Origin: Chloroflexota bacterium
GTDB lineage: Bacteria; Chloroflexota; UBA6077; SHYK01
Length of the DNA stretch: 38,255 nucleotides
Direction: 5' to 3'
NCBI GenBank assembly: GCA_035652535.1
Contig: DASRDP010000060.1
Coordinates: 1 to 38,255 of the forward strand
Below are positions 16,119 through 23,705 of this stretch, piece after piece. The notes beneath the pieces were generated by a model, which was given only the letters and a program-made list of their open reading frames with translations, did no database searches and was not told where the DNA came from. A program made the translations under genes and the position numbers. Position 1 is the first letter of the stretch. Each line of letters starts with the position of its first letter.

Positions 16119-16148
16119 GGACAGGTGAGCTCCATGAGAGCATATATT
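16119..16148 (+). promoter_or_regulatory. Promoter of the BNR-repeat gene
   Basis: TGGACA (16119-16124; 5 of 6 to consensus), 18-base spacer, TATATT (16143-16148; 5 of 6). A 14-base palindrome begins in the -10 box. Confidence 0.6.
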
Positions 16149-16160
16149 CGTGATCACGAA
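16147..16160. promoter_or_regulatory. Operator-like palindrome TTCGTGATCACGAA
   Basis: A perfect 14-base inverted repeat overlapping the end of the -10 box and the expected transcription start. It is followed at once by the AGGAGAGG ribosome site (16161-16168). A dimeric repressor bound here would block the promoter. Palindromes of this size are used by GntR, IclR and MarR regulators; none is encoded nearby. Confidence 0.65.
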
Positions 16161-16171
16161 AGGAGAGGCCA

Positions 16172-17230
16172 ATGCCGGGCAGCGTTCGTCTGTATGCGGG
16201 GACCCATGAAGGCCTGTACGTACTGCGCGAGGGGAGCGGTGGTTGGCGCGAAGAGGCGGTTCACCTGCGGGGCGGAATTGTTGACTCCATCGGCGGTAGC
16301 CTCAAGCGGCCAGAGCGGGTGTACGCCGGCGTCGCCCACGACGGTGTGTACCGAACGGTGGATGCTGGGCGCACCTGGTCGAAAACCCTCGACGGGGACG
16401 TGCGCTCCATCGCGGTGGACCCCGGGAATGACGAGGTCGTGTATGCAGGCATGGAGCCCACCCAGCTCTATCGCAGCGACGACGGCGGCCGGAGCTGGCG
16501 TGAGGTGACGAGCCTGTTCGACATGCCCGAGGAGGTGCGCGACAACTGGTGGTCGCCGGTCTCGGGCGTCGGACACGTTCGGAGCATCTTCGTGCACGAC
16601 GAGGATTCGAATCTTCTGTGTCTCGGGCTCGAACACGGCGGCATCATCCGGAGCTTCGACGGCGGGCAATCCTGGGATGACGTGAGCGGCGGCATCGACT
16701 ACCTCGACATCCACCTCGTCGCCAGCGTGCCGGGGCGATTCGATCGCTACTTCGTCTCGTCCGCCCGCGGCTTTTTCACTGCGAGCGAGCCCGCCCACGG
16801 GTGGACGAGGGCCGAAAATGGGTTCACGCGGGACTACTTCCACGATTTCGTGTTCCTCGCGCCAGAATCCGAGGGGCAGAGCCCGACGATGCTCATCGCG
16901 ACGGCGGACAAGTCGCCGGGCTATTGGCAGCGTCCCGAGGGCGTCTATTCCGCGCGCGCCGCGATCTTCCGGAGCGACGATTGCGCCGAGTCCTGGCGGC
17001 GGGTGGCCGAGGCACAGCCGGAGCCAATCGACGCGATGATCTCGACCCTCATCGCGCATCCCGTCGACGCGAACTCCGCGTTTGCCGGCGTGGGCGAGGT
17101 GAGCCGAGGGCATGCGCACGGCGAGGCCGGCCGCGGCTGGGTCTGGATCACGCGCGATCGGGGCGACACCTGGCGGGACCTGGGCGTTTCCCTGCCCGCG
17201 GACCGCGTCCTCTGGGCCGCGCCGGCATAG
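16172..17230 (+). CDS. BNR/Asp-box beta-propeller (sialidase-like, non-catalytic)
   Basis: A 352-residue protein made of repeated beta-propeller blades with Asp-box turns: TVDAGRTW (62-69), SDDGGRSW (102-109), SFDGGQSW (161-168), SDDCAESW near 268 and TRDRGDTW near 333. Such turns occur in sialidases, Vps10 and photosynthesis assembly factor Ycf48-like proteins. The sialidase arginine triad and catalytic Tyr/Glu cannot be placed, so it is probably a binding or scaffold propeller rather than a glycosidase. It has no signal peptide (starts MPGSVRLYAGTHEG). The gene stands alone behind a good promoter with an overlapping palindrome and is convergent with the racemase-like gene. Confidence 0.85.
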   Translation: MPGSVRLYAGTHEGLYVLREGSGGWREEAVHLRGGIVDSIGGSLKRPERVYAGVAHDGVYRTVDAGRTWSKTLDGDVRSIAVDPGNDEVVYAGMEPTQLYRSDDGGRSWREVTSLFDMPEEVRDNWWSPVSGVGHVRSIFVHDEDSNLLCLGLEHGGIIRSFDGGQSWDDVSGGIDYLDIHLVASVPGRFDRYFVSSARGFFTASEPAHGWTRAENGFTRDYFHDFVFLAPESEGQSPTMLIATADKSPGYWQRPEGVYSARAAIFRSDDCAESWRRVAEAQPEPIDAMISTLIAHPVDANSAFAGVGEVSRGHAHGEAGRGWVWITRDRGDTWRDLGVSLPADRVLWAAPA

Positions 17231-17257
17231 CGCAGAGCGGCGACCGTCCAGAATCGG

Positions 17258-18034
17258 TCAGTCGTACGCGTGCGCCGCGAAGTCCTCCGACCGAAGGGGC
17301 GCGCTCGGGTACGTGACCGGGCTGTGAGACATTCCGTTTCGCACGCACATCTCGGCGAAGCCGATGGCGATCGCCTTCGTGTTCAGGACCGGAATTCCCA
17401 CTTCCCGCTGAAGGTCGCTCGGTGAGACCACGTATGGGATGAGGGCGCCGCCGAGCGGGATGATGCACTGCGGGTTCGTCTCGGCGACGAGGGCGGTCAT
17501 CGTGTCCACGGCCGCGCGAAAGAGCTGGTCCTTTCGCGCGTCCATGTCCTCGCCGTACATCTCGACCGGCCGAATGTCCGTCACGAAGTCCTGCATGCCG
17601 TACGAGCGGATGATCCGCCACGTGTACGGGACGTGTCCCGCCAGGGGCACGGTGATGCCGACCTTGTCGGCCAGGTTCGTGGCGACGTGGAGGGCCGTTC
17701 GGAGGATTCCGATCACCGGGATGCGCACGGCCAGTCGGCCGGCCTCCACACCGGGATCGAAGGTGTTGCTCTGAATGACGGCGTCGTACCCACTATCCTG
17801 GGCCCAGACGGTCTTGCGGATGAGGGCCGCGGTGGCCATCGCATGATGCAAACCCGTCAGCACGCTCTGGGCCCCCATCGCGCGCATAACGCGAGCGCCC
17901 TCGAACTCGTCGGGGTAGCAGAGGTCCAGCTCGGTCCCCGGCGAGGCGTAGCCGCGGAGCAGGGCCTGGGTGCGCTCGTGGACAGCGTCGCCCCTCGGGT
18001 TTCGGGGCGATTGGTTCAGGAACATGATTCGCAT
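17258..18034 (-). CDS. Asp/Glu/hydantoin-racemase-fold protein lacking both catalytic Cys
   Basis: A 258-residue protein of the Asp/Glu/hydantoin racemase superfamily: MRIMFLNQ start, SGYDAVIQSNTFDPGVEAGR near 82-100, RIPVIGILRTA, and a C-terminal CIIPLGG...GIPVLNTKAIAI. The catalytic Cys pair normally found in the DAIVIACFGDP-type and LGC motifs is replaced by Asn90 and Gly196, so ordinary two-base racemisation looks impossible. The start at 18034 has AAGGAG in good position; an upstream in-frame start at 18088 is less likely. It is the downstream neighbour of the enolase-superfamily gene (72-base gap) and probably co-transcribed with it. It may be an arylmalonate-decarboxylase- or isomerase-like enzyme, or a binding protein. 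Confidence 0.8.
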   Translation of the reverse strand: MRIMFLNQSPRNPRGDAVHERTQALLRGYASPGTELDLCYPDEFEGARVMRAMGAQSVLTGLHHAMATAALIRKTVWAQDSGYDAVIQSNTFDPGVEAGRLAVRIPVIGILRTALHVATNLADKVGITVPLAGHVPYTWRIIRSYGMQDFVTDIRPVEMYGEDMDARKDQLFRAAVDTMTALVAETNPQCIIPLGGALIPYVVSPSDLQREVGIPVLNTKAIAIGFAEMCVRNGMSHSPVTYPSAPLRSEDFAAHAYD

Positions 18035-18106
18035 AACGGCTCCTTTCGGTCTGTCGGGCCACATTGCCGACATCTTCCCGCAGCGCACCGCTCTTCGCCG
18101 TCGGGC

Positions 18107-19195
18107 TCAGGCGGTCTCCTCGCCGGTGGGCGGCCTGAGCGCGATTCCCAGCCCCGGCGAATCGCCGACCAGCCAATGGCCGTCGCGGATGGGAGGCGGG
18201 CCGGTGGCGTCTCCGGTGACGGCCAGGCTCTCCCCGATCTCGCACTCGGGCGAGACGCCGGGCAGGGCGGCGGCAATCAGGGCGTGGGCGGCGTCGACCA
18301 CGGCCGGTCGCGCTGAGCCGCCGATGTGGACGCCGACGCCGAACGCCAGGCACAGCTCGGCGATCCGGCGGCATTGGTCCAGAGTGCCCGCCTGGCCGAC
18401 CTTCAGGGAGACCACGTGCGCCGCCCCCGCCTGGCAGACGCGGAGCGCCGATTCAACGCTCGTGATGATCTGGTCCGCCATGATGGGGATCGGGCTGCCC
18501 TTCGTCACCATTGCCAGCCCCGCGATGTCGGCATAGTCCACGGGTTGCTCGAGGAGGCGGACGTCGAAGGGCGCGAGGGCGCGGCACAGGTCGAGCGCCT
18601 CGTCGGGGCAGTAGGCCCCGTTCGCGTCCACTCCGATCCAGAGGTTGTCCCCCAGCTCGCTGCGCAGCGCTCGAATTCGGGCGACGTCTTCGGAGACGCC
18701 GGTCCCCACCTTCACCTTGAAATGCGCGAACCCGCTCTCCACGAGATCCTCCGCCGCGGCGACCAGGTCTCGTGGCGGCTTGATGCCAATCATCCGCACC
18801 ACGGGGATCGATCGGAGCTGTGCGCCGCCCCAGAGCCTGTGGAGGGAGAGACCTGCCGCCTTGCCGAGCAGGTCGTACAGGGCCATATCCACGGCGCTGA
18901 TGGCCGATTGATGAAGCCCGGCGCGCCGCAGCCGCTCCACCAGATCCGTTCGGGCGAGGGCGTCTTCGCCGATGAGCGCATTCGCCGCCGGCCCGTGAAG
19001 GTCGGCGAGAATGCGGCTCGCCTGGATGCCCCGTCCGGGCGGACGGCCGGCGGCCCCGCCCAGGCCTGTCAACCCGTCGGCCCGCACTTCGACGATACAC
19101 GCGTCCACGCTCGTGGCGGCGTACGCAGCGGTCTTCCACGACGGGTCGGTCCGCCCCATCGTGACGATCCAGCTCCGCACGGCGTCGATGCGCAC
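18107..19195 (-). CDS. Enolase-superfamily enzyme (muconate lactonizing / mandelate racemase-like)
   Basis: A 362-residue member of the enolase superfamily, which abstracts the alpha-proton of a carboxylate bound to Mg. An N-terminal capping domain is followed by the barrel. KVKVG holds the catalytic Lys160/Lys162, metal ligands are Asp190 (VDANG), Glu216 (LEQPV) and Asp241 (MADQ), and Lys265 (SLKVG) is the second base. This two-lysine layout is that of the muconate lactonizing enzyme subgroup, which includes dipeptide epimerases, o-succinylbenzoate synthase and N-acylamino acid racemases. The reaction cannot be chosen from the sequence. It leads the pair with the racemase-like gene and is divergent from the SelW-like gene. 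Confidence 0.9.
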   Translation of the reverse strand: MRIDAVRSWIVTMGRTDPSWKTAAYAATSVDACIVEVRADGLTGLGGAAGRPPGRGIQASRILADLHGPAANALIGEDALARTDLVERLRRAGLHQSAISAVDMALYDLLGKAAGLSLHRLWGGAQLRSIPVVRMIGIKPPRDLVAAAEDLVESGFAHFKVKVGTGVSEDVARIRALRSELGDNLWIGVDANGAYCPDEALDLCRALAPFDVRLLEQPVDYADIAGLAMVTKGSPIPIMADQIITSVESALRVCQAGAAHVVSLKVGQAGTLDQCRRIAELCLAFGVGVHIGGSARPAVVDAAHALIAAALPGVSPECEIGESLAVTGDATGPPPIRDGHWLVGDSPGLGIALRPPTGEETA

Positions 19196-19280
19196 CGCGT
19201 CCTCCGACCGGTTCCTGTGCTCGGACTATAGTACTGTCGTGCGAGGCACCATTTGTGTAGGGCAGGTGGAGGATAAGGCA

Positions 19281-19547
19281 ATGGCGCGCAAACCGGTGAA
19301 GGTCACGATCACATATTGCGCCGAGTGTGGGTATGAAGGTCAGGCGCTCGGGCTCGCCCAGGACCTGATGAAGGAGTTCCAGACCGACCTCTCGGCCATC
19401 GAGATCGTGCCGTGGTTCGAGGGCTCCTTCGACGTAAAGGTGGGCGACGACCTCGTCCACTCGATGTATCGCGAGGGCGGCTTCCCGGAATCGCGGGACA
19501 TCGCTGCCGTCGTGCGAGAAAAGCTTCGGGACGACGCAGCCGGATAG
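19281..19547 (+). CDS. SelW/SelT/SelH-family (Rdx) thioredoxin-like protein, Cys form
   Basis: An 88-residue protein with the CxxC redox motif at Cys13-Cys16 (YCAECGY) right after the first beta strand. Next come an alpha helix (LAQDLMKEF), the strand pair IEIVPWFEGSFDVKVGDDLV, and a C-terminal GGFPESRDI helix. This is the Rdx fold in its Cys form, where some homologues carry selenocysteine. Bacterial members are small redox proteins of uncertain partner. The ATG at 19281 follows GGTGGAGG; reading upstream of it is antisense to the enolase gene. The promoter is in the 85-base divergent gap, where TATAGT (19228-19233) may be the -10. A strong hairpin follows the stop. Confidence 0.88.
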   Translation: MARKPVKVTITYCAECGYEGQALGLAQDLMKEFQTDLSAIEIVPWFEGSFDVKVGDDLVHSMYREGGFPESRDIAAVVREKLRDDAAG

Positions 19548-19548
19548 G

Positions 19549-19584
19549 GCCGGGGAGTCGGACTTCTTCGCCCGACTCCCCGGC
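19549..19584 (+). terminator. Terminator-like hairpin after the SelW-like gene
   Basis: Perfect 13-base stem GCCGGGGAGTCGG (19549-19561) with CCGACTCCCCGGC (19572-19584) around a 10-base loop, starting two bases past the stop codon. No T-run follows, so it may need Rho or act on both strands, protecting both convergent transcripts. Confidence 0.65.
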
Positions 19585-19592
19585 GGTTCACC

Positions 19593-19622
19593 GATTCTTC
19601 GACCGCCGGCTCGGCGTGACAG
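19593..19622. repeat. Degenerate copy of the REP-like repeat
   Basis: GATTCTTCGACCGCCGGCT then CGGCGTGACAG resembles the second half of the repeat at 4683-4712 (GATTCTTCGGCCTACCGGCT, CGGAACGAC) and the consensus TTCGCT...GACA. The match is imperfect, so this is a tentative call. Confidence 0.45.
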
Positions 19623-19637
19623 TCTTCGTCCGACCCT

Positions 19638-20102
19638 CTAGCGGTGAATCGTGAAGGGGTTGGAGGGTGGGTGGAACCCGTCCGGCCCGAGGAAGATCTT
19701 CCGTGTCGAGATGAAGTGACCGTCGAGATCGAGCGCGAAGCGCAAGGAGGTGCCCCCGCTGATGGTGAAGTTCACACCATCCTCGGCGCCATATGTATGG
19801 AGCTGCAAAACCAAGGTGTGGCCGCCGTCGACGATCCGCGCGTCGTCTCGACTTTCGAGCCGAACCGTGTCGACGTTCTGAAACACTCCGTCGGTGTGCA
19901 GGCGCGCTGTGAAGAAGTGCTGCTCGCCTGGCCCGTGCGTACGCACGTGGAACCCGTCATCGTGCCAGATGTAGTACCCCGTCGGCGCCTCGGGCGGTAC
20001 GATAGTCGCTCCATCGACACCCCCGCTCCATGCCAGCGCCGAGATCGTCGTCGAGACCAGAACTGCTGTGGCGCCAACGAGCGCCAGAAGACCGCGTGTC
20101 AT
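19638..20102 (-). CDS. Small exported hypothetical protein (154 aa)
   Basis: Starts MTRGLLALVGATAVLVSTTISALAW, a typical signal peptide likely cut near AWS. The mature domain of about 130 residues is beta-rich with alternating polar/hydrophobic strands: YYIWHDDGFHVRTHG, FFTARLHTDGVF, LRFALDLDGHFIS. The gly/asp turns and lack of Cys suggest a secreted beta-sandwich. I recognise no family. It is 51 bases downstream of another small exported protein gene on the same strand, so the two are probably one transcript. Confidence 0.7.
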   Translation of the reverse strand: MTRGLLALVGATAVLVSTTISALAWSGGVDGATIVPPEAPTGYYIWHDDGFHVRTHGPGEQHFFTARLHTDGVFQNVDTVRLESRDDARIVDGGHTLVLQLHTYGAEDGVNFTISGGTSLRFALDLDGHFISTRKIFLGPDGFHPPSNPFTIHR

Positions 20103-20153
20103 GTTTCTCTCCTCAAATTCCGGCTGTTCGGGACGTGGTGTTTTCGGCTGAAC

Positions 20154-20678
20154 TCACGGCGAGGGCGGGCGCGCGCGGTTGCTTGGCCTGCGGACGCCAT
20201 CGGGAAGCACGGTGCTGGGGGCGCCGGCCCGAACGAAGCCCGGGTCGAGCCGTCCCGCGAGGGTGTACGACTCGGCGCCGGATCCCTGCACCGTGATGGT
20301 GACCTGCTGCCCATCGGCGGAGAAGTCCGCGGTGAATTGCACCCGCTGCCGCGATCCGTCGGGCTCTACCAGCGCGCCACCTCCGGTCGCATGGACGGCT
20401 CCGTTCGTCACGGTCAGGGCCCGCACGGCGCCGTTGTAGTAGCCATCGGTCGGCGAGTAGAAGCGCAGGTTGCCGATCGCCTTGTCATTGCGGGCACCGG
20501 CTCGCAGGTCGATGGTGGCGGTTCCGCCGTCCGCCTCGCGGAGCTGGCCCATGGCCACGGCGATGGCCGTCAGCGGGACCCCCTGTGCCTGCTGGTTGCT
20601 TTGGGCGCGGGCGCTCCCGATGCCGATCACGAACGCGGAGGCCGCGACCCCGATTACGATGGCGATGGTTCGTCTCAT
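20154..20678 (-). CDS. Small exported hypothetical protein (174 aa)
   Basis: Signal peptide MRRTIAIVIGVAASAFVIGIGSARAQS, with a likely cleavage after ARA. The mature part of about 150 residues is Gly/Thr/Ala-rich with a repetitive beta character (GGTATIDLRAGAR, LRFYSPTDGYYNGAVR, VQFTADFSADGQQVTITVQG) and an Arg/Pro-rich tail. No catalytic motif or known domain is recognised. It is first gene of a two-gene exported pair and lies back to back with the ECF sigma gene across a 330-base intergenic region, so it is a candidate target of that sigma factor. Confidence 0.7.
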   Translation of the reverse strand: MRRTIAIVIGVAASAFVIGIGSARAQSNQQAQGVPLTAIAVAMGQLREADGGTATIDLRAGARNDKAIGNLRFYSPTDGYYNGAVRALTVTNGAVHATGGGALVEPDGSRQRVQFTADFSADGQQVTITVQGSGAESYTLAGRLDPGFVRAGAPSTVLPDGVRRPSNRARPPSP

Positions 20679-21008
20679 CTCTCACTCCTTTGTGGCGCGC
20701 GGGTCCTACGACCGTGCGCCGAACGGTGGGCTACGCCATCACCCCCGCGGTGGGTGGATGAGCGTGCCGCGTGTTCGCGATCCGCCTCGTGGCGGATGGG
20801 GGGCGATCGCGCACGTCTGCGTTTTCGCCTTCCTGAAATGAGAGTCGCGGAGGTTGCGGGGAACGTACGGGCTGGCGGCAAAATCGGCGAAAATCGGCCG
20901 ACCCGTCCACAGCCGATCGGCTCGCAGAAGTACGGCCGTACGTTTTGTGTGGTGGCCGGCGACTATAGTCATGGCGCCGGCATGGGGTGAACCGATCAAG
21001 GAGGTTGC
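20679..21008. promoter_or_regulatory. 330-base regulatory gap upstream of the ECF sigma gene
   Basis: No gene is supported here. It holds two perfect 12-base palindromes, AGCCGATCGGCT (20911-20922) and GTACGGCCGTAC (20930-20941), eight bases apart. A TATAGT -10-like box lies at 20964-20969, with no good -35. The sigma gene's ribosome site AAGGAGG follows at 20999-21005. It also separates the divergent exported-protein gene. Confidence 0.55.
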
Positions 21009-21590
21009 GTGGACGCGTCAGCCGACGTCGGCGAGATGATCCGCCGCGCCCGAGCCGGAGACGGCCCCGCCTTCGAATCGATCTATCGGTCCACAGTCGT
21101 TCCGATCTACCGGTACGTCGCAGCTCGGGTCGACACGCGCGATCTCGCCGAGGAGGTGACGCAAGACGTGTTCTTCGCGGCCGTCAAAGGGATCGCCACA
21201 TTTCGCGGGGCGGACGAGAACGCGCTGTTGGGCTGGCTCTTCCAGATCGCGCGCCACAAGATCGCCGATGTGCTGCGCGAGCGATATCGCCGCCCGGTTC
21301 GCGCGCTCGAGGACGCGGCCGGTCTGGAGGATGGCGCGCTCGGGCCGGAGGAAGTGGCGCTCGCGAACGGCGACCGCGACGAAGTCCGTCGGGCCCTCGC
21401 GCGCCTGACCGACGACCAGCGAGAGGTCATTGTGTGCAAGTACATCCTGGATTACGACAACCGGCGGACCGCCGCCATCGTCGGGAAGGACGCGAACGCG
21501 GTCAACCAGCTCCACCATCGGGCCCTTGCCAGCCTTCACCGCCTGCTCATGCGCCCGCGAATCGAAGCGCCGAGCGCGGAAAGGAGCTGA
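21009..21590 (+). CDS. ECF-type RNA polymerase sigma factor
   Basis: A 193-residue sigma-70 family protein of ECF size. Sigma2 is at about 10-80, with FESIYRSTVVPIYRYVA, DLAEEVTQDVFFAAV and LLGWLFQIARHKIADVLR; sigma4 is at about 120-180, with the LTDDQREVIVCKYILDY helix-turn-helix and AVNQLHHRALASLHRLL. It starts at GTG 21009, preceded by a strong AAGGAGG. It is followed after one base by a membrane-spanning DUF5667-like protein on the same strand, the position usually held by an anti-sigma or regulatory partner. Such sigma factors respond to envelope or stress signals. Confidence 0.92.
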   Translation: MDASADVGEMIRRARAGDGPAFESIYRSTVVPIYRYVAARVDTRDLAEEVTQDVFFAAVKGIATFRGADENALLGWLFQIARHKIADVLRERYRRPVRALEDAAGLEDGALGPEEVALANGDRDEVRRALARLTDDQREVIVCKYILDYDNRRTAAIVGKDANAVNQLHHRALASLHRLLMRPRIEAPSAERS

Positions 21591-21591
21591 C

Positions 21592-22410
21592 GTGGTCGAT
21601 CCGCACGACTCGGACCCGGCCTTCGCCGCCGCGTTGAGCGACTGCTGCGAGCGGGTACGCGGGGGAGAGCCATTGGACGCCTGTATCGAAAACTATCCTC
21701 TTGCGTATCGGGCGGAGCTGCGGCGACTGGTCCCCATTGGGCGTCGCTTCTCAGCGATCGTCGAGGACCCGACCCCCGAGTTTCAGGCAGCTCTCGAACG
21801 GGGGCTCCATCAGGCGCTGATCGCGGAGCCTGCGCCCAAGCGTCGGTACGGATTGGCGCGCGTGGGGGAGATGTGGCGGGGAGGTCGAGCCGTCCGCTTC
21901 GCCGCTATCGCGGCCGCCGCGCTGGTCGTCCTGGTGGCCGGCGGGTATGGCGTCGTGACAGCCGCGGACGCGAGCCTGCCGGACAGCCCGCTGTATGGTG
22001 TCAAGCAGGCCCAGGAATCGGCCGAGGTGTGGCTCGCGCGCGACGACCTGGCGCGGCTGAGCCTCTATGCGCGGCTGATGCGTCGCCGTGCCGTCGAGCT
22101 GGCGTTGGCAGTGCGAGCCAAGAAAGGTCCGGGCGTGGTCGCGCCGCTGGCGTCCCGGCTCGCCTCGACGACGGACGCGATCGTCGATCAGGCCATCGCC
22201 CTGGAGAACGAGGGAAGTCCCCGGCCGGCGCTGCGCACCGAGGCGGTGATTCGGGAGATGGAGCGGCGCCTGGACATCGTGCTGCAGGACAGTCCGCCCG
22301 AGATTCGTCCTTCCCTCGAACAGCTCCGCGATCACCTCGAGACTCAGCGTGCGCGACTCCCGGGAGAGCGACCGCGCGTCCCGCTTCGCGGCCCGATCCG
22401 GGGCGCGTGA
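21592..22410 (+). CDS. DUF5667-like membrane protein, candidate sigma-factor partner
   Basis: A 272-residue protein starting at GTG 21592, one base after the sigma stop, with AAGGAG (21581-21586) inside the sigma gene's end. A cytosolic N-terminal part of about 95 residues contains CIENYPLAYRAELRRLVPIGRRF, like the short helical N-domain found in these families. One transmembrane helix follows (FAAIAAAALVVLVAGGYGVV, about 101-120). The extracytoplasmic part begins ADASLPDSPLYGVKQAQE, the DUF5667 signature, and is long and helical. The spacing, the single helix and the cytosolic domain fit an anti-sigma role, but no zinc HxxxCxxC motif is present. It is convergent with the amidohydrolase gene. 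Confidence 0.85.
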   Translation: MVDPHDSDPAFAAALSDCCERVRGGEPLDACIENYPLAYRAELRRLVPIGRRFSAIVEDPTPEFQAALERGLHQALIAEPAPKRRYGLARVGEMWRGGRAVRFAAIAAAALVVLVAGGYGVVTAADASLPDSPLYGVKQAQESAEVWLARDDLARLSLYARLMRRRAVELALAVRAKKGPGVVAPLASRLASTTDAIVDQAIALENEGSPRPALRTEAVIREMERRLDIVLQDSPPEIRPSLEQLRDHLETQRARLPGERPRVPLRGPIRGA

Positions 22411-22422
22411 CGCGCCGACTCG

Positions 22423-23640
22423 TTAGCCGGCGGCGACCGCCTGGCGGCTGGAATCGGGCGTGACCGCGACCCCGTCGAGATGGAAGTAGTCGATAGCGTT
22501 CTGGGCCACGATCCGCCGCGTCTCCTCGGCGGGCACCCTCGCGAACATCTTGTCGATGAGGGCCATCGAATTGGGCCACTCGGAGTCCTGGTGGGGGAAG
22601 TCGATGGCCCACATGATTCGATCGACGCCGATGTGGTGGCGCAGCTCCACGCCCACAAAGTCGTGCTGGAAACCCCAAAACACGTGCCGGTGGACGTACT
22701 CACTCGGGAGCCCCTTCAGCGGCTTGAAGCCGAGGAGCTTCTGCGCCCACAGCTCGTGCCGCTCGTAGCGCACGTCGCACATCTCCAGATAGAAGGGGAT
22801 CCAGCCGATCTGCGTCTCGGCGAAAAAGACCTTCAGGTCCGGGAAGCGGTCGAACACCCCGTCCAGAACGAGCTGGATGGCGTTGACGCCGCCGAGGCGG
22901 CCGAACTTGACCATCTGCCCGCAGAAGTCGCGCGGCTCGCTGATGCGATCGATCACGTCCTTGGGTGCGCTGGGGTACTTCAGGAGGGCGCCCGCGCGTG
23001 GGCCGGTGCGGTCGAACTGCTCGTGGGCGGTTATGGCGACCTTGAGGTCGAGGGCCGCGGCCCAGAAGCGGTCGTCCTCGGGGCTGGGACGGCCGAGCCC
23101 ACTGGGGAACGTGCCGAGCATGACGCCTTTCAAGCCCTGCTTCGCGCAGTGCTCCATCTCGGCGATGGCGTCGTCGACGCCCGTCCATGGGATGACTCCC
23201 AGCCCGATGAGGCGATCGGGGGCGACGGCACAGTACTCCTCAGCCAGGAAGTCGTTGTAGGCACGCACGACCGCCAGATAGGCCTGCCGATCGGCGATAG
23301 CGCTCCACAGGCCCGGGCCGGACACGCCGGGGAACATCACTTCCGCGTCGATCCCGTCGCGGTCCTGCTCGGCGAGCCGCTGCTCGGGCGTGCCGGTGCC
23401 GGGCGTCGTCTCGTAGTTCTGTCCGAAGGGCCACCAGCGCTCGCGGCCCTTCCCGCCGTACAGATCCGATGGCACCTCGCGCAACGGACGTCCCTCGATC
23501 ATCCATGCGTCGCCGCCATCCGGCAGGCGAATGACGCGGGGGGCGCGATCGCGATACTGCGCCGGAACGCGGTGAATCCACCGCTGGGAATCGATCTCGA
23601 GATGCGAATCGCCAGAGATATAGCGATACTCGCGTGCCAT
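22423..23640 (-). CDS. Amidohydrolase-2 family metal-dependent hydrolase/decarboxylase
   Basis: A 405-residue TIM-barrel of the amidohydrolase-related (ACMSD-like) family that cleaves C-N or decarboxylates aromatic acids with a metal. Visible: GDSHLEID (Asp11, His13, Glu15) at the start, AITAHEQF (metal His), ETQIGWIPF, and IDFPHQDSEWPNS (metal Asp). Many members are decarboxylases of dihydroxybenzoates or gamma-resorcylate. Two ATGs stand in tandem (23643, 23640); the second has better spacing from GGGAGG. It lies 65 bases downstream of the UbiD-type gene, on the same strand, so both may treat the same aromatic carboxylate. Confidence 0.9.
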   Translation of the reverse strand: MAREYRYISGDSHLEIDSQRWIHRVPAQYRDRAPRVIRLPDGGDAWMIEGRPLREVPSDLYGGKGRERWWPFGQNYETTPGTGTPEQRLAEQDRDGIDAEVMFPGVSGPGLWSAIADRQAYLAVVRAYNDFLAEEYCAVAPDRLIGLGVIPWTGVDDAIAEMEHCAKQGLKGVMLGTFPSGLGRPSPEDDRFWAAALDLKVAITAHEQFDRTGPRAGALLKYPSAPKDVIDRISEPRDFCGQMVKFGRLGGVNAIQLVLDGVFDRFPDLKVFFAETQIGWIPFYLEMCDVRYERHELWAQKLLGFKPLKGLPSEYVHRHVFWGFQHDFVGVELRHHIGVDRIMWAIDFPHQDSEWPNSMALIDKMFARVPAEETRRIVAQNAIDYFHLDGVAVTPDSSRQAVAAG

Positions 23641-23705
23641 CATGCCCTCCCGTGAGAAACGCGGTTCTCCTTCCACTGTTGGCGCTATTATGCGGCTTTC
23701 CGCCG

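Noticed and set aside
17231-17257. Terminator between the BNR and racemase-like genes
   Set aside because: Only a 5-base imperfect stem spreads over the gap, too weak to report.
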